A stretch of DNA of 44,149 nt from Bacteroidaceae bacterium (GCA_017614465.1 JAGABW010000024.1:1-44149), one strand, 5' to 3'. Shown: positions 9,793 to 18,524, numbered from the stretch's first letter. Program-made: numbers and translations. Notes: generated by a model from the sequence alone, not told the origin.

Positions 9793-9800
9793 TAACTTTG
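9793..9800 (+). promoter_or_regulatory. Bacteroidota -7 promoter element of dapA
   Basis: TAACTTTG lies 39 bases before the dapA ATG. A TTTG at 9766-9769 is 23 bases upstream, slightly longer than the usual spacing. Confidence 0.6.
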
Positions 9801-9839
9801 CAACCAAATTGAAAATAATTAACAGACGTAAACGATACA

Positions 9840-10733
9840 ATGACACACAAACAATTTAAAGGACTTGGAATCGCACTAGTCACTCCGTTCACTGCAACAG
9901 GTGAAGTTGATTATCAGGCATTGAGAAACCTTGTCACATATCAGATTAATAACGGGGCTGATTTCTTGTGCATTCTTGCTACAACTGCTGAAACACCATG
10001 TCTTACAGCTGAAGAGCGTAGTAAGATCAAACAAATCATTGTTGAGACAGTTAAAGGACAAATCCCAATCGTAATGGGATGTGGAGGTAATAATACTCAG
10101 CAGGTTGTAGAAACACTTAAGACAGACGACTTTACAGGTATTGACGGTATTCTAAGTGTTTGCCCATATTATAACAAACCTTCTCAAGAAGGATTATATC
10201 AACATTTCAAAACAATTGCTGCTGCAACTAAGTTACCAGTGATTCTGTATAATGTACCAGGACGTACTGGGGTAAATATGACAGCGGAAACAACATTGCG
10301 TCTTGCTCGTGATGTAGAGAATATAGTAGCAATAAAAGAGGCAAGTGGAAACTTCACTCAGATAGATGATATAATCAAGAATAAACCAGCTGATTTCGTG
10401 GTGTTGTCAGGTGACGACGGAATTACATTCCCATTAATAACACTTGGAGCAACTGGTGTTATAAGTGTTATTGGTAACGCACTACCTTCAGAATTCGGTA
10501 AAATGGTTCGTTTGGCACTTGCTGGCGATTACAATAACGCACTTCCTATACATCATCAGTTTACAGAGTTGTTTAAACTATTGTTTGTTGACGGAAACCC
10601 TGCAGGAGTAAAAGCAATGCTTAATGCAATGGGGCTTGTTGAAAACAGACTGCGTTTACCTCTTGTGCCTGCAAAAATCGACACATTCAGTCAGATTGCA
10701 GAAATTCTCAGACAGTTGAATATTAAATTATAA
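9840..10733 (+). CDS. dapA: 4-hydroxy-tetrahydrodipicolinate synthase
   Basis: DapA condenses pyruvate with aspartate semialdehyde, the first committed step of lysine and diaminopimelate synthesis. The 297 residues fold as a TIM barrel. Tyr137 (ILYNVPGRTGVN) and Schiff-base Lys166 (VAIKEASGN) are in place, as is the N-terminal GIALVTPF. One oddity is ATTAETPCLT where the family usually has GTTGESPTL: Ala replaces Gly at 47 and 50, within the active-site loop. The gene has its own promoter, and the aminotransferase starts 73 bases later with no terminator between. Confidence 0.93.
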   Translation: MTHKQFKGLGIALVTPFTATGEVDYQALRNLVTYQINNGADFLCILATTAETPCLTAEERSKIKQIIVETVKGQIPIVMGCGGNNTQQVVETLKTDDFTGIDGILSVCPYYNKPSQEGLYQHFKTIAAATKLPVILYNVPGRTGVNMTAETTLRLARDVENIVAIKEASGNFTQIDDIIKNKPADFVVLSGDDGITFPLITLGATGVISVIGNALPSEFGKMVRLALAGDYNNALPIHHQFTELFKLLFVDGNPAGVKAMLNAMGLVENRLRLPLVPAKIDTFSQIAEILRQLNIKL

Positions 10734-10806
10734 AAATATTAATGCAAGCATTTGTTCTTAAAGACAATTGTATTTTGAATCAAATATATTATAAATAAAT
10801 CACACG

Positions 10807-12006
10807 ATGCCACAGATATCAGTCAGAGGCACTCAAATGCCTTCATCCCCAATTCGAAAACTTGCTCCACTTGCTGAACAAGCAAAGCAGAAAGGTGTGC
10901 ATGTATATCATTTGAACATTGGTCAGCCAGACCTGCCAACACCAAAAGTGGCATTAGATGCGATGCGTAACATTGATCGTTCTATTCTTGAATATTCACC
11001 ATCACAAGGTTATCGCAGTTATCGTGAGAAACTCGTCGGTTATTACGACAAGTATAATATCAAACTGACTGCCGACGACATCATCATAACAAGCGGTGGT
11101 AGTGAAGCGGTATTGTTCGCATTTCTTTCTTGTTTGAATCCTGGTGACGAAATCATCGTTCCAGAACCAGCTTATGCCAACTACATGGCATTCGCAATAT
11201 CTGCCGGTGCTACAATCCGCACCATAGCAACAACAATAGAAGAAGGATTTGCACTTCCTAAAGTCGAGAAGTTTGAGGAACTGATTAATGAACGCACTCG
11301 TGCTATTCTGATTTGTAATCCGAACAACCCAACAGGATATTTATATTCTCGTAGAGAAATGAATCAGATTCGTGATCTTGTAAAGAAATACGACCTGTAT
11401 CTTTTCTCAGACGAAGTGTATCGCGAGTTTATCTATACAGGTTCTCCATATATATCTGCATGTCATCTTGAGGGTATTGAGAACAACGTGGTGCTGATTG
11501 ATTCAGTAAGTAAGCGTTATTCTGAATGTGGAATAAGAATCGGAGCACTGATAACAAAGAACAAACAAGTGCGTCAGGCAGTTATGAAATTCTGTCAGGC
11601 AAGATTGTCTCCTCCGTTGATCGGACAGATAATCGCTGAGGCTTCATTGGATACTCCAGAAGACTATATGCGTGATATATATGACGAATACGTTGAACGC
11701 CGTAAATGTCTTATCGACGGATTGAATCGCATACCTGGAGTTTATTCTCCAATCCCAATGGGAGCTTTCTATACAGTCGCAAAACTTCCTGTTGACGATG
11801 CAGAAAAATTCTGTGCATGGTGTCTCACAGAATTTGAATATGAAGGTGCAACAGTGATGATGGCTCCTGCTGCAGGCTTCTATACAACACCTGGTGCTGG
11901 ACAAAATCAAGTACGTATTGCATACGTTCTTAAGAAGGAAGATTTGGCTCAGGCATTATTAGTTCTCAAAAAAGCATTGGAAAAATATCCAGGACGTACA
12001 GAATGA
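10807..12006 (+). CDS. PLP-dependent class I/II aminotransferase
   Basis: This 399-residue fold-type I aminotransferase of the aspartate/aromatic subfamily transfers an amino group between an amino acid and a 2-oxo acid. Motifs are NIGQPDLPTP (37-46), SGGSEA (96-101), NPNNPTG (171-177), the PLP-binding Asp in FSDEVY (Asp202), Schiff-base Lys236 (DSVSKRYSECG) and a C-terminal VRIAYV Arg for the substrate carboxylate. The SKRYSECGIRIG variant around the lysine is typical of a Bacteroidota AspC-like group. The substrate cannot be read from sequence. Proximity to dapA suggests aspartate-family metabolism, but it does not look like LL-diaminopimelate aminotransferase. Its stop overlaps the start of the next gene (ATGA). 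Confidence 0.88.
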   Translation: MPQISVRGTQMPSSPIRKLAPLAEQAKQKGVHVYHLNIGQPDLPTPKVALDAMRNIDRSILEYSPSQGYRSYREKLVGYYDKYNIKLTADDIIITSGGSEAVLFAFLSCLNPGDEIIVPEPAYANYMAFAISAGATIRTIATTIEEGFALPKVEKFEELINERTRAILICNPNNPTGYLYSRREMNQIRDLVKKYDLYLFSDEVYREFIYTGSPYISACHLEGIENNVVLIDSVSKRYSECGIRIGALITKNKQVRQAVMKFCQARLSPPLIGQIIAEASLDTPEDYMRDIYDEYVERRKCLIDGLNRIPGVYSPIPMGAFYTVAKLPVDDAEKFCAWCLTEFEYEGATVMMAPAAGFYTTPGAGQNQVRIAYVLKKEDLAQALLVLKKALEKYPGRTE

Positions 12007-13253
12007 GCTTGTCAAGATTTATAGCAAGTCATATCTATACCGACAAAAACGCAGAGCAAAACAGAATATCTCGCCCTGCAATACGAATTGCATTGCTCGG
12101 TATCATCATAGGTACAGCCGTGATGATATTGAGCATTGCTGTTATCATGGGTTTTAAACGTCAGATAACAGAGAAAATCACGGGATTTGGTTCTCATCTC
12201 CAGGTTTTATCACTTACAAGAGATCAGAACAATCAGATTATGCCTATTCTTACAAATGATAGTCTGAAGTCTGTCATTATGCAGAATCGACAAGTAGCCC
12301 ATGTGCAACCATATGTGCAGATTATGGGAATGATAAAGACCGATGATGATTTTCTTGGCATGCAATTCAAAGGAATTGATGAAGATTATGATACCACATT
12401 TTTGCATGTAAATCTTGTAGAGGGATATATTCCACATTTCTCTTCAAAAGAGGCTTCCAATAAGATTGTGTTGTCTAAATACATAACTAATAAGCTTAAA
12501 TTATCTATAAATGATAAAATATATGCTTATTATATCTCACAATCAGGAATGCGTGCTCGTAGATTCGAAATCGTAGGAATATATCAGTCAAACTTGTCAG
12601 AATACGATAAAAGTATTGTTATAACAGACATCTATACCCTAAGAAAAATCCAGGGATGGGATAAGGAACAGTCCACAGCATATGAGATTCAGATTAAGGA
12701 CTTTAATCAATTGCAAATAGTCACAGATCAATTGGTTGATAAGATAAATCATAATTTTGATCGTAACGGCTGTACATATGGAGTGTTTAATATAAAAGAG
12801 ATTGCTCCGAATATATTCTCATGGCTTGGGGTGCTGGACATGAATGTGATAATAATTCTTGTGTTAATGCTCCTTGTGTCTATTGTAACCATCATGTCAG
12901 GGCTTTTAATCATCATGTTGGAACAAGTGAGCATGATAGGTCTTTTAAAGGCATTAGGGGCTACAAATGGCGCAATACGTAAGATATTTGCACGTTTTGC
13001 ATTTAACCTTATCTTTAAAGGCGTTGTGATTGGAAATATAGTTGCTTTTATTGTTGCAGCCGTTCAATATTATACTCACATAATTAAGTTGGATGCCGAA
13101 ACATATTATATTGATTCAGTTCCAATTGAATTTCACTGGCAATATTTTATTATTATCGATATAACTACTTTATTGATTACTTTTGCCGTTGTGTTCTGTT
13201 CTACACATCTGGTTTCAATTAATAAACCTGCTGACACATTACATTTTGAATAA
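12003..13253 (+). CDS. ABC transporter permease of the FtsX/LolC-LolE type
   Basis: This 416-residue membrane protein has the FtsX/MacB permease layout: one helix near 27-50, a large periplasmic domain (about 60-270), then three helices near 280-305, 330-352 and 378-400. The N-terminus (FIASHIYTDKNAEQNRISRPAIRIA) is characteristic of Bacteroidota LolC/E homologues, which with an ATPase release lipoproteins from the inner membrane. No LolD ATPase lies alongside, so it must be encoded elsewhere. The start overlaps the aminotransferase stop by four bases, so translation is coupled. Confidence 0.85.
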   Translation: MSLSRFIASHIYTDKNAEQNRISRPAIRIALLGIIIGTAVMILSIAVIMGFKRQITEKITGFGSHLQVLSLTRDQNNQIMPILTNDSLKSVIMQNRQVAHVQPYVQIMGMIKTDDDFLGMQFKGIDEDYDTTFLHVNLVEGYIPHFSSKEASNKIVLSKYITNKLKLSINDKIYAYYISQSGMRARRFEIVGIYQSNLSEYDKSIVITDIYTLRKIQGWDKEQSTAYEIQIKDFNQLQIVTDQLVDKINHNFDRNGCTYGVFNIKEIAPNIFSWLGVLDMNVIIILVLMLLVSIVTIMSGLLIIMLEQVSMIGLLKALGATNGAIRKIFARFAFNLIFKGVVIGNIVAFIVAAVQYYTHIIKLDAETYYIDSVPIEFHWQYFIIIDITTLLITFAVVFCSTHLVSINKPADTLHFE

Positions 13254-13355
13254 TCCAAAGAAGATGCAGAACATGCCGATATAAAAAATATAACGAAAAA
13301 CACCCTTAAATGCGAAAAATATATAAAAAAATTTTTATATATCTAATTTTTACTT

Positions 13356-13363
13356 TATCTTTG
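13356..13363 (+). promoter_or_regulatory. Bacteroidota -7 promoter element of the TM2 gene
   Basis: TATCTTTG matches the core and lies 54 bases before the ATG at 13418. The upstream region is a long A/T tract in which no -33 element stands out. Confidence 0.55.
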
Positions 13364-13417
13364 TAATAAAGTAATTTTTATAATTTTATTTTTTATTAAC
13401 AATTAAAACGTTTAAAT

Positions 13418-13651
13418 ATGAAAAGTAGAACTACTGCAGCGATTCTTGCTATCCTTTTAGGTGCATATGGTGCGCACAAATTTTACATCGGCCAGATGAA
13501 ACAAGGTTGGATTTATCTAATTGTTACAATTGTTACATGTTTTGCAGCCGGTATCGTGTTCTGGATCCTTGCTCTTCTTGATGGAATCAAATGGTTGCAA
13601 ATGACTGATGAGGAATTTGCTGCATCTATCGAAGCTGGTTCACAAGCCTAA
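13418..13651 (+). CDS. TM2 domain membrane protein
   Basis: The 77-residue protein consists almost entirely of a TM2 domain: a first helix with the signature GAYGAHKFYIG (16-26), a short loop, and a second helix ending in the conserved LLDGI(K)W segment (53-59). A polar C-terminal tail follows. The role of stand-alone bacterial TM2 proteins is unknown. It has its own promoter and terminator, so it is monocistronic. Confidence 0.88.
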   Translation: MKSRTTAAILAILLGAYGAHKFYIGQMKQGWIYLIVTIVTCFAAGIVFWILALLDGIKWLQMTDEEFAASIEAGSQA

Positions 13652-13678
13652 TCAATTAAAATCAACAATTATTGATAC

Positions 13679-13710
13679 AGAGGTATATCTTAGGATATGC
13701 CTCTTTTTTT
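13679..13710 (+). terminator. Intrinsic terminator of the TM2 gene
   Basis: An 11-bp stem (13679-13689 with 13694-13704, one G-U pair) and the tetraloop TTAG are followed by a run of T. Confidence 0.9.
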
Positions 13711-13910
13711 GATATATCAACTTATGTTTAGGTCATGAAGTGCGAAGTACATTAATCTTAACGCATATACCCGTTTCTGTCTTATAAGTCTTTCTCTTGT
13801 AGTATATCAAACAATATAAGGGTATTAGATAATGAGGCAGCCGATAATCAGTAGGGAGGGAATGACTCTCAAAGAAAAGATATCATTAAATCAAAAATAT
13901 CCATAAAATA
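13711..13910. other. Convergent intergenic stretch, no gene seen
   Basis: About 200 bases lie between the TM2 terminator and the terminator of the facing exbD operon. I see no coding frame with family features, no repeat and no RNA structure. Confidence 0.4.
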
Positions 13911-13942
13911 AAAAGTATCAGCCACTAAGTGCTGATACTTTT
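13911..13942 (-). terminator. Terminator hairpin at the end of the exbB-exbD operon, usable in both directions
   Basis: A perfect 12-bp stem (13911-13922 with 13931-13942) has A-rich sequence on its left side and T-rich on its right. It can therefore stop minus-strand transcription from exbD and plus-strand readthrough. Confidence 0.8.
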
Positions 13943-14000
13943 TTATTGATTAGAAGGAGTTAGGGCAGAGCCTTTTCCTTTAGTTTATACAATTACGTTG

Positions 14001-14483
14001 TTATTCCTGTTTTTTGTTTGCAGAATAAACAATCTTAAGAGCATAAGCCTTACGCAGTGTTTGTTTGACATCTGTTATGACGCCCATTGGTGTTGCGTGG
14101 TCAGCTTTAATAGAAACAGTGTAGAATGGCTTTTCACTTTCAGCCATATCTGCTCTATCTTGCATTATAAAGTTGTATACATTCTCTTGACCATTGCCTT
14201 CTTGATCGGCAAATTTATCGTTTATCTGGATACGTGTACCGTCTCCATATTGTGAACGATATTGATCGTTTGGTCTACCGATGTATAAGAATGATGTACT
14301 TGACTTACGTGCAAGTTTTTCAAGCTGTGTTCCAACTGGACGATCAAACTTCACCATTAACGTTACTTCACGCATTGTTGTTACCATCATAAAGAAGAAC
14401 AACACTGAGAAGATAAGGTCAGGTAGTGATGATGTGTTCAATTCGGGCATCTCACGGCCACCGTCTTTATTAAATCTACTCAT
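14001..14483 (-). CDS. ExbD/TolR-family biopolymer transport protein (second copy)
   Basis: This 160-residue inner-membrane protein has one N-terminal helix and a periplasmic domain. The helix carries the conserved proton-path aspartate in SSLPDLIFSVLFFF (Asp22), as in ExbD/TolR. The periplasmic part is longer than in E. coli ExbD, with an insertion rich in Gly, Asp and Gln at about 75-110, and ends in an ExbD-like SIKADHATPMGVITDVKQ segment. It starts two bases after the first exbD and is the last gene of the operon. With ExbB it would energise TonB. Confidence 0.9.
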   Translation of the reverse strand: MSRFNKDGGREMPELNTSSLPDLIFSVLFFFMMVTTMREVTLMVKFDRPVGTQLEKLARKSSTSFLYIGRPNDQYRSQYGDGTRIQINDKFADQEGNGQENVYNFIMQDRADMAESEKPFYTVSIKADHATPMGVITDVKQTLRKAYALKIVYSANKKQE

Positions 14484-14485
14484 AC

Positions 14486-15073
14486 TTAATTTGCTTTTCC
14501 GTATTTTTTAGGCTCAGCTTCTGAAATCTTCATTGGATACACCTCGCGAATTGCGCTCTTTTGCTTATCTGTTAAGAATTCGTATTTGCAGTTGAATTCT
14601 TGTTGAGATAATTCATCGCGAAGTTCATTGTATGCAGCAACAAGTTCGTCCTGAACCATGAAGTAAATACCATAACTGGTTCCACGGTCTGATTGCACTG
14701 AGATTACGTGGTTTTCAGTAACCATAAACTTCTTGTTGAGAAGTTTTACAGTGTGAGGTTTCAACTCCGGAAGGTTGGGATTGTTATCCGCATTTTTAAT
14801 GAATTCTTTAGCTCTTGGTCTCACATCTTGTAATGCAGAGTATTCGTCACCAATCATAAGTAAGTTATCTTTACTTATTCTTATGTTAAGAACGTTGCGC
14901 TCTTTAACTTTAATATCTACCTTTTGGTTCTCCTCTGGTGGTTTTGGCAAGGTACGACTAAGACCTTGGTCAGTATCCATAGAGGTAGTCACAAGGAAGA
15001 ATATGAGCAACATGAACGAGATGTCCGCAGTTGAACTGGTGTTCAATCCTGGCATTTTTCTTTTCTTTCCCAT
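14486..15073 (-). CDS. ExbD/TolR-family biopolymer transport protein (first copy)
   Basis: This is the larger of two adjacent ExbD paralogues (195 residues). The helix sequence NTSSTADISFMLLIFFLVTTSM has the conserved membrane aspartate (Asp17). The periplasmic portion contains KVKERNVLNIRISKDNLL, the usual first strand of the ExbD fold, and VISVQSDRGTSYGIYFMVQDEL, the usual last strand-helix pair, with an insertion of about 30 residues between. Such paired, extended ExbD proteins are typical of Bacteroidales TonB loci. The 19-base gap to the upstream membrane protein and the 2-base gap to the second exbD indicate one transcript. Confidence 0.92.
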   Translation of the reverse strand: MGKKRKMPGLNTSSTADISFMLLIFFLVTTSMDTDQGLSRTLPKPPEENQKVDIKVKERNVLNIRISKDNLLMIGDEYSALQDVRPRAKEFIKNADNNPNLPELKPHTVKLLNKKFMVTENHVISVQSDRGTSYGIYFMVQDELVAAYNELRDELSQQEFNCKYEFLTDKQKSAIREVYPMKISEAEPKKYGKAN

Positions 15074-15092
15074 AGCTACTCAATCAGATTAA

Positions 15093-15545
15093 TTATTTTT
15101 TAAGACCATTAATGAGACTGAATATAACAGAACCCAATGCTATTACAAGGAGGATGATTATAGACCAAAGACATGCGTCAGATACAATAATCTCATCTGG
15201 TTTACACCAGTCTTTGTTGTTAATCAACCAATGTTCGTCCTTTACAGATGCTCCGTAAATAGCACCAATTCCTGTTGTAAGAATTGGAAGTCCCCATGTG
15301 TAGAGATATGATTTGTTGAATCCCCACTGCTTTACGTACATGCAGAAACTGCAGATAGCAGATAATGCACCAATAACTAAGAGTGAGATATTCCATACAA
15401 GTAGTACATCAAGGAATTGCGGATCGTACATCTTTGGGTTTTCTTCCCATGCTCTATCAAAATTGATAAAGAACAAGATGAACGAAATAATGCTGATACC
15501 AATCAGTACATAGAATACATATTTTGAAATTTTCTCGGTATTCAT
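15093..15545 (-). CDS. Unknown four-helix membrane protein in the exbB-exbD operon
   Basis: I do not recognise a named family in this 150-residue protein. Four hydrophobic helices are visible at about 8-28, 47-70, 80-100 and 124-146. They are joined by a charged loop (FDRAWEENPKMYDPQ) and a loop with KDEHWLINNKDWCKPDE, which contains three Trp/Cys positions. It sits between exbB (69 bases upstream) and exbD (19 bases downstream), so it is almost certainly co-expressed with the TonB motor. The context suggests an accessory membrane subunit, but nothing in the sequence proves contact. Confidence 0.75.
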   Translation of the reverse strand: MNTEKISKYVFYVLIGISIISFILFFINFDRAWEENPKMYDPQFLDVLLVWNISLLVIGALSAICSFCMYVKQWGFNKSYLYTWGLPILTTGIGAIYGASVKDEHWLINNKDWCKPDEIIVSDACLWSIIILLVIALGSVIFSLINGLKK

Positions 15546-15614
15546 TATTTTATACTTTTTATTTGTTCTTGTTTCAATTTTTACTCTTCTCTCGTTTCTA
15601 AAATGTGCTTATAT

Positions 15615-16442
15615 TTAAGCTTTCTTTGCGTTAAATTTAGCAACGAGGTCTAAGAGTGAAATTGTTGTATCTTCCATTTGTGCAGTGATGCTTTCAATCT
15701 TAGCAAGGATGTAGTTGTAGAACAACTGAAGAACAAGAGCAACAATGATACCGAAGATAGTAGTGATAAGGGCCACTTTCATACCTCCTGCAACGACTGT
15801 TGGAGAAATGTCACCTGCTTTTTGGATATCGTCGAATGCCTGAACCATACCGATCACAGTTCCCAAGAATCCGAGAGATGGTGCCATTGCGATGAAAAGT
15901 GTAATCCATGAACAGCCTTTTTCCAAGTTAGATGCCTGAACTGCTCCATATGCAACAACTGCCTTTTCTACAGCGTCTGCACCGTCCTTAAGGCGCATAA
16001 GACCTTGGTAGCAAATTGAAGCGATTGGACCACGTGTGTTACGGCAAATATCCTTAGCCTTTTCTACATCGTTATTATCAAGTGCTTTTTCTACGTTTAC
16101 AAGCATGTTTCTTGTTTTAACATCTGAAAGAGCAAGATAGATGATACGTTCAATGCAGAATGCAAGACCTATGATAAATGCTAATGCTACTGGGAACATC
16201 CACATTGCAGAACCTTCGATGAACTTAGTCTTGAGTTGCTTGTACATACCAACTTCTACAACACCTTCATCGTCTGTAGCAACAGCTGCGGTTTCAGCGC
16301 TATCTACCTGCTCAACAGCAGCAGAATCAACTTGCTCAACAGCAGCAGAATCATTAGCTTCTTCGTCTTGAGCTAAAACTGATTGAGTCATTCCTAATGT
16401 GAAGACTCCCATAAGTGCAATAATTGCAAATACTTTCTTCAT
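15615..16442 (-). CDS. ExbB/TolQ/MotA-family proton channel subunit with an N-terminal secreted extension
   Basis: This is the stator subunit that, with ExbD, converts the proton gradient into TonB movement. The 275 residues begin with a cleavable-looking signal peptide (MKKVFAIIALMGVFTLGMTQSVLAQ). An acidic, Ala-rich periplasmic stretch follows, containing a duplicated octapeptide DSAAVEQV. The ExbB core starts near 78, with helices at about 82-102, 180-205 and 225-248, and has the signature LGFLGTVIGMVQAFDDI. E. coli ExbB lacks the signal peptide and extension, which are common in Bacteroidota. No -7 element is visible between this gene and tRNA-Ser, so it may be transcribed through the tRNA. 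Confidence 0.92.
   Translation of the reverse strand: MKKVFAIIALMGVFTLGMTQSVLAQDEEANDSAAVEQVDSAAVEQVDSAETAAVATDDEGVVEVGMYKQLKTKFIEGSAMWMFPVALAFIIGLAFCIERIIYLALSDVKTRNMLVNVEKALDNNDVEKAKDICRNTRGPIASICYQGLMRLKDGADAVEKAVVAYGAVQASNLEKGCSWITLFIAMAPSLGFLGTVIGMVQAFDDIQKAGDISPTVVAGGMKVALITTIFGIIVALVLQLFYNYILAKIESITAQMEDTTISLLDLVAKFNAKKA
16306..16353 (-). repeat. 24-bp tandem duplication inside exbB
   Basis: Two adjacent 24-base units (16306-16329 and 16330-16353) differ at one base and encode the duplicated DSAAVEQV in the periplasmic extension of ExbB. Copy number may vary by slippage without breaking the frame. Confidence 0.9.
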
Positions 16443-16548
16443 TGTTTGATTGAATTTTTAAGATTAATACTTTATTTGTTATTATTTTTTGTTTTTTGTA
16501 TTTATCTGTTTTTAGTCTATCTCTCTTTATTTGTTTCTTTTTTTAGTG

Positions 16549-16636
16549 CGGAGAGAGGGGGATTCGAACCCCCGAAACGCTTTTGACGTTTACACGCTTT
16601 CCAGGCGTGCCTCTTCAGCCACTCGAGCATCTCTCC
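16549..16636 (-). tRNA. tRNA-Ser (anticodon GGA)
   Basis: An 88-nt minus-strand tRNA has a 7-bp acceptor stem (GGAGAGA at 16636-16630 with TCTCTCC at 16556-16550) and discriminator G at 16549. The anticodon loop is CTGGAAA, with GGA at 16602-16600. A long class II variable arm identifies serine, and the T loop is TTCGAAT. The 3' CCA is not encoded. It lies between tatD (upstream) and exbB (downstream), all on the same strand. Confidence 0.96.
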
Positions 16637-16736
16637 ATGGGCATCCCTTTGAGCGTATAACTCAAAAACGGTTGCAAATTACAACTTTTTTGCGAGTTAT
16701 CAGCTAAATCAGCAACAAAAATACGCATTTTTTTTG

Positions 16737-17528
16737 TTATAGTAAGCATTTCTGCGTATTTTTCTTTGTTTGGGTTGCAATATTATCTATTTCGCACTCA
16801 TAAATTTCAGATAATCGGGTCGCGGTTGATACTATGAACGAACTCTCATTTCTTTTTCCCCGATGGGGAACAGGGGCTAAATAGGGAGCATCGGTTTCAA
16901 GTACAATTCTTGACAACGGAACCTCTTGTTTCAGTACTTCGGGTAATGTGGATTTCTTGAATGTGACAACCCCACCGATTCCCAACATAAAGTTTGGAAA
17001 ACTAAGTAGTTGCCGCGCCTCTTCTGCGGTGCCACTAAAGCAATGAAAAACTCCTCTAAGATTGTATTTACGGTATTTCTCCATTAAATCAATTAGGTCA
17101 TGGTGCGCATTGCGTACATGAATCATCAGTGGAAGATTAAATTCAATGGCCCATTGTATCTGTTGTTCAAATGCTTCTATTTGTTGGCTTTTATATGTGT
17201 CGTCCCAATAGTAATCGAGTCCTACCTCGCCAATGGCGCAAAACTGTTGTTTATGACTTGTGTCATTCTTATTTCCTACGAGTATTTCGTGAAGCTTATT
17301 CAACTGACTTTTATAGTCTTCTTTCACTTCTTCTGGGTGTAGTCCAATCATAGGAATGAGATAATCCTCATGCTCTTTACAGATATTGAGAAGATTTGTC
17401 ATCCCTTCCAAGTTGATGGCAGGAATAAGTATTTTCTCAATATTTGCTTGTTTGGCACGTGATAATACGCTGTTGAGGTCTTCTTTGAATTCCGGACCGT
17501 CAAGGTGGGCATGAGTATCTATCAGCAT
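16737..17528 (-). CDS. tatD: TatD-family metal-dependent hydrolase (deoxyribonuclease type)
   Basis: This 263-residue TIM-barrel hydrolase belongs to the TatD/YcfH group, whose members are metal-dependent DNases. Metal ligands are visible in order: DTHAHLD with His6 and His8, GEVGLDYYWD with Glu at about 102, MIHVRNAH, VFHCFSGT, and ETDAPYLAP with the catalytic Asp. The gene starts nine bases after the prenyl synthase stop and is followed by tRNA-Ser, so it lies inside the tonB-to-exbD block. Despite its name the family has no demonstrated role in Tat export here. Confidence 0.92.
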   Translation of the reverse strand: MLIDTHAHLDGPEFKEDLNSVLSRAKQANIEKILIPAINLEGMTNLLNICKEHEDYLIPMIGLHPEEVKEDYKSQLNKLHEILVGNKNDTSHKQQFCAIGEVGLDYYWDDTYKSQQIEAFEQQIQWAIEFNLPLMIHVRNAHHDLIDLMEKYRKYNLRGVFHCFSGTAEEARQLLSFPNFMLGIGGVVTFKKSTLPEVLKQEVPLSRIVLETDAPYLAPVPHRGKRNESSFIVSTATRLSEIYECEIDNIATQTKKNTQKCLL

Positions 17529-17537
17529 AGGATGCGT

Positions 17538-18524
17538 TTATTTGTTTCGGGTCATAAGCCAATTAGCAAAGTCGATAAGTGGCTGTTTTTTAGCGTCTTC
17601 AATATTAACTCTGCTTAAATCGTTCAGTGCATCGTTGAATAATTGTACAATCTTGTTATTGCAGAGTTCTTTTATATTGATTTGGTCGTAAATCTCAGTT
17701 ACACCTTTAATTTTTTCTTCAGGAAGATATTCTTTTGCATTAATCCAGTTTTGTAATGCTTCTTTCTGCTTATTATCAGCTAATTGCAGTGCATTGATTA
17801 GCATAAATGTCTTTTTGTTGCACAGAATGTCTCCTCCGATTTTCTTACCAAATACGGCTGGGTCGCCATACACGTCAAGAAGGTCGTCTTGTAATTGAAA
17901 TGCCAATCCTATTTTTTCTCCGAACTTATATAGGTTTTCAGCGTCGCTGTCGTTTGCTCCGGCAAGTTCTGCACCTATCTTCAACGCGCATGCAAGCAGT
18001 AATGATGTTTTCAGACGAATCATCTCCATATATTCTTCTTCTCTTACATCGTTTCGATTTTCAAAATCGACATCATATTGCTGACCGTCGCATACTCCAA
18101 GAGTTGCATCATTGAATGTCTTTAATGCTTTTGCTTGGCTCTCAGGTTGGAATCCGTAGATGTTTTCTGTGAATAGTTTGTATGCAATTATTAGCATGGC
18201 ATCGCCAGAAAGAATTGCAGTGTTGCTGTCCCATTTTTTGTGGACGGTCTGAAATCCTCGTCTCATGTCTGCATTGTCCATCAAGTCGTCATGTAAGAGT
18301 GTGAAATTGTGATATGTTTCCAATGCGACGGCTTGTGGAAGTATCTTCTCAGTATCTTCTTTATATAAGTTATATGCCATTATCATTAATAGGGGTCTGA
18401 TTCGTTTGCCTCCAAGTGATAATACATATTTTATTGGGTCGTACAGCCCTTGTGGATTTTCGGGGTAGGGCAGTTGTTTTATATATTGTTCAATACTATT
18501 GAGAATCTCGTCTTTATTCTTCAT
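17538..18524 (-). CDS. Polyprenyl (farnesyl/geranylgeranyl) diphosphate synthase
   Basis: This is a trans-prenyltransferase that elongates isoprenyl diphosphates. With the preferred ATG at 18524 it has 328 residues. Key motifs are GGKRIRPLL, the first Asp-rich motif DDLMD (79-83) with ADMRRG, and the second, QDDLLD (DDLLD at 213-217), followed by KKIGGDILCNKKT. A 12-codon upstream extension to 18560 is possible but adds an unconserved MTYLYYIQKVCI, and the internal start is preceded by AAAGG. Product chain length cannot be read from the sequence. It lies between tonB and tatD and may draw on IspE-derived precursors. Confidence 0.92.
   Translation of the reverse strand: MKNKDEILNSIEQYIKQLPYPENPQGLYDPIKYVLSLGGKRIRPLLMIMAYNLYKEDTEKILPQAVALETYHNFTLLHDDLMDNADMRRGFQTVHKKWDSNTAILSGDAMLIIAYKLFTENIYGFQPESQAKALKTFNDATLGVCDGQQYDVDFENRNDVREEEYMEMIRLKTSLLLACALKIGAELAGANDSDAENLYKFGEKIGLAFQLQDDLLDVYGDPAVFGKKIGGDILCNKKTFMLINALQLADNKQKEALQNWINAKEYLPEEKIKGVTEIYDQINIKELCNNKIVQLFNDALNDLSRVNIEDAKKQPLIDFANWLMTRNK

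Noticed and set aside
10807-12006. LL-diaminopimelate aminotransferase (DapL) beside dapA
   Set aside because: The N-terminal motifs and lysine neighbourhood follow the general AspC-like group and lack the DapL-type N-terminal sequence. Proximity to dapA alone is not enough.
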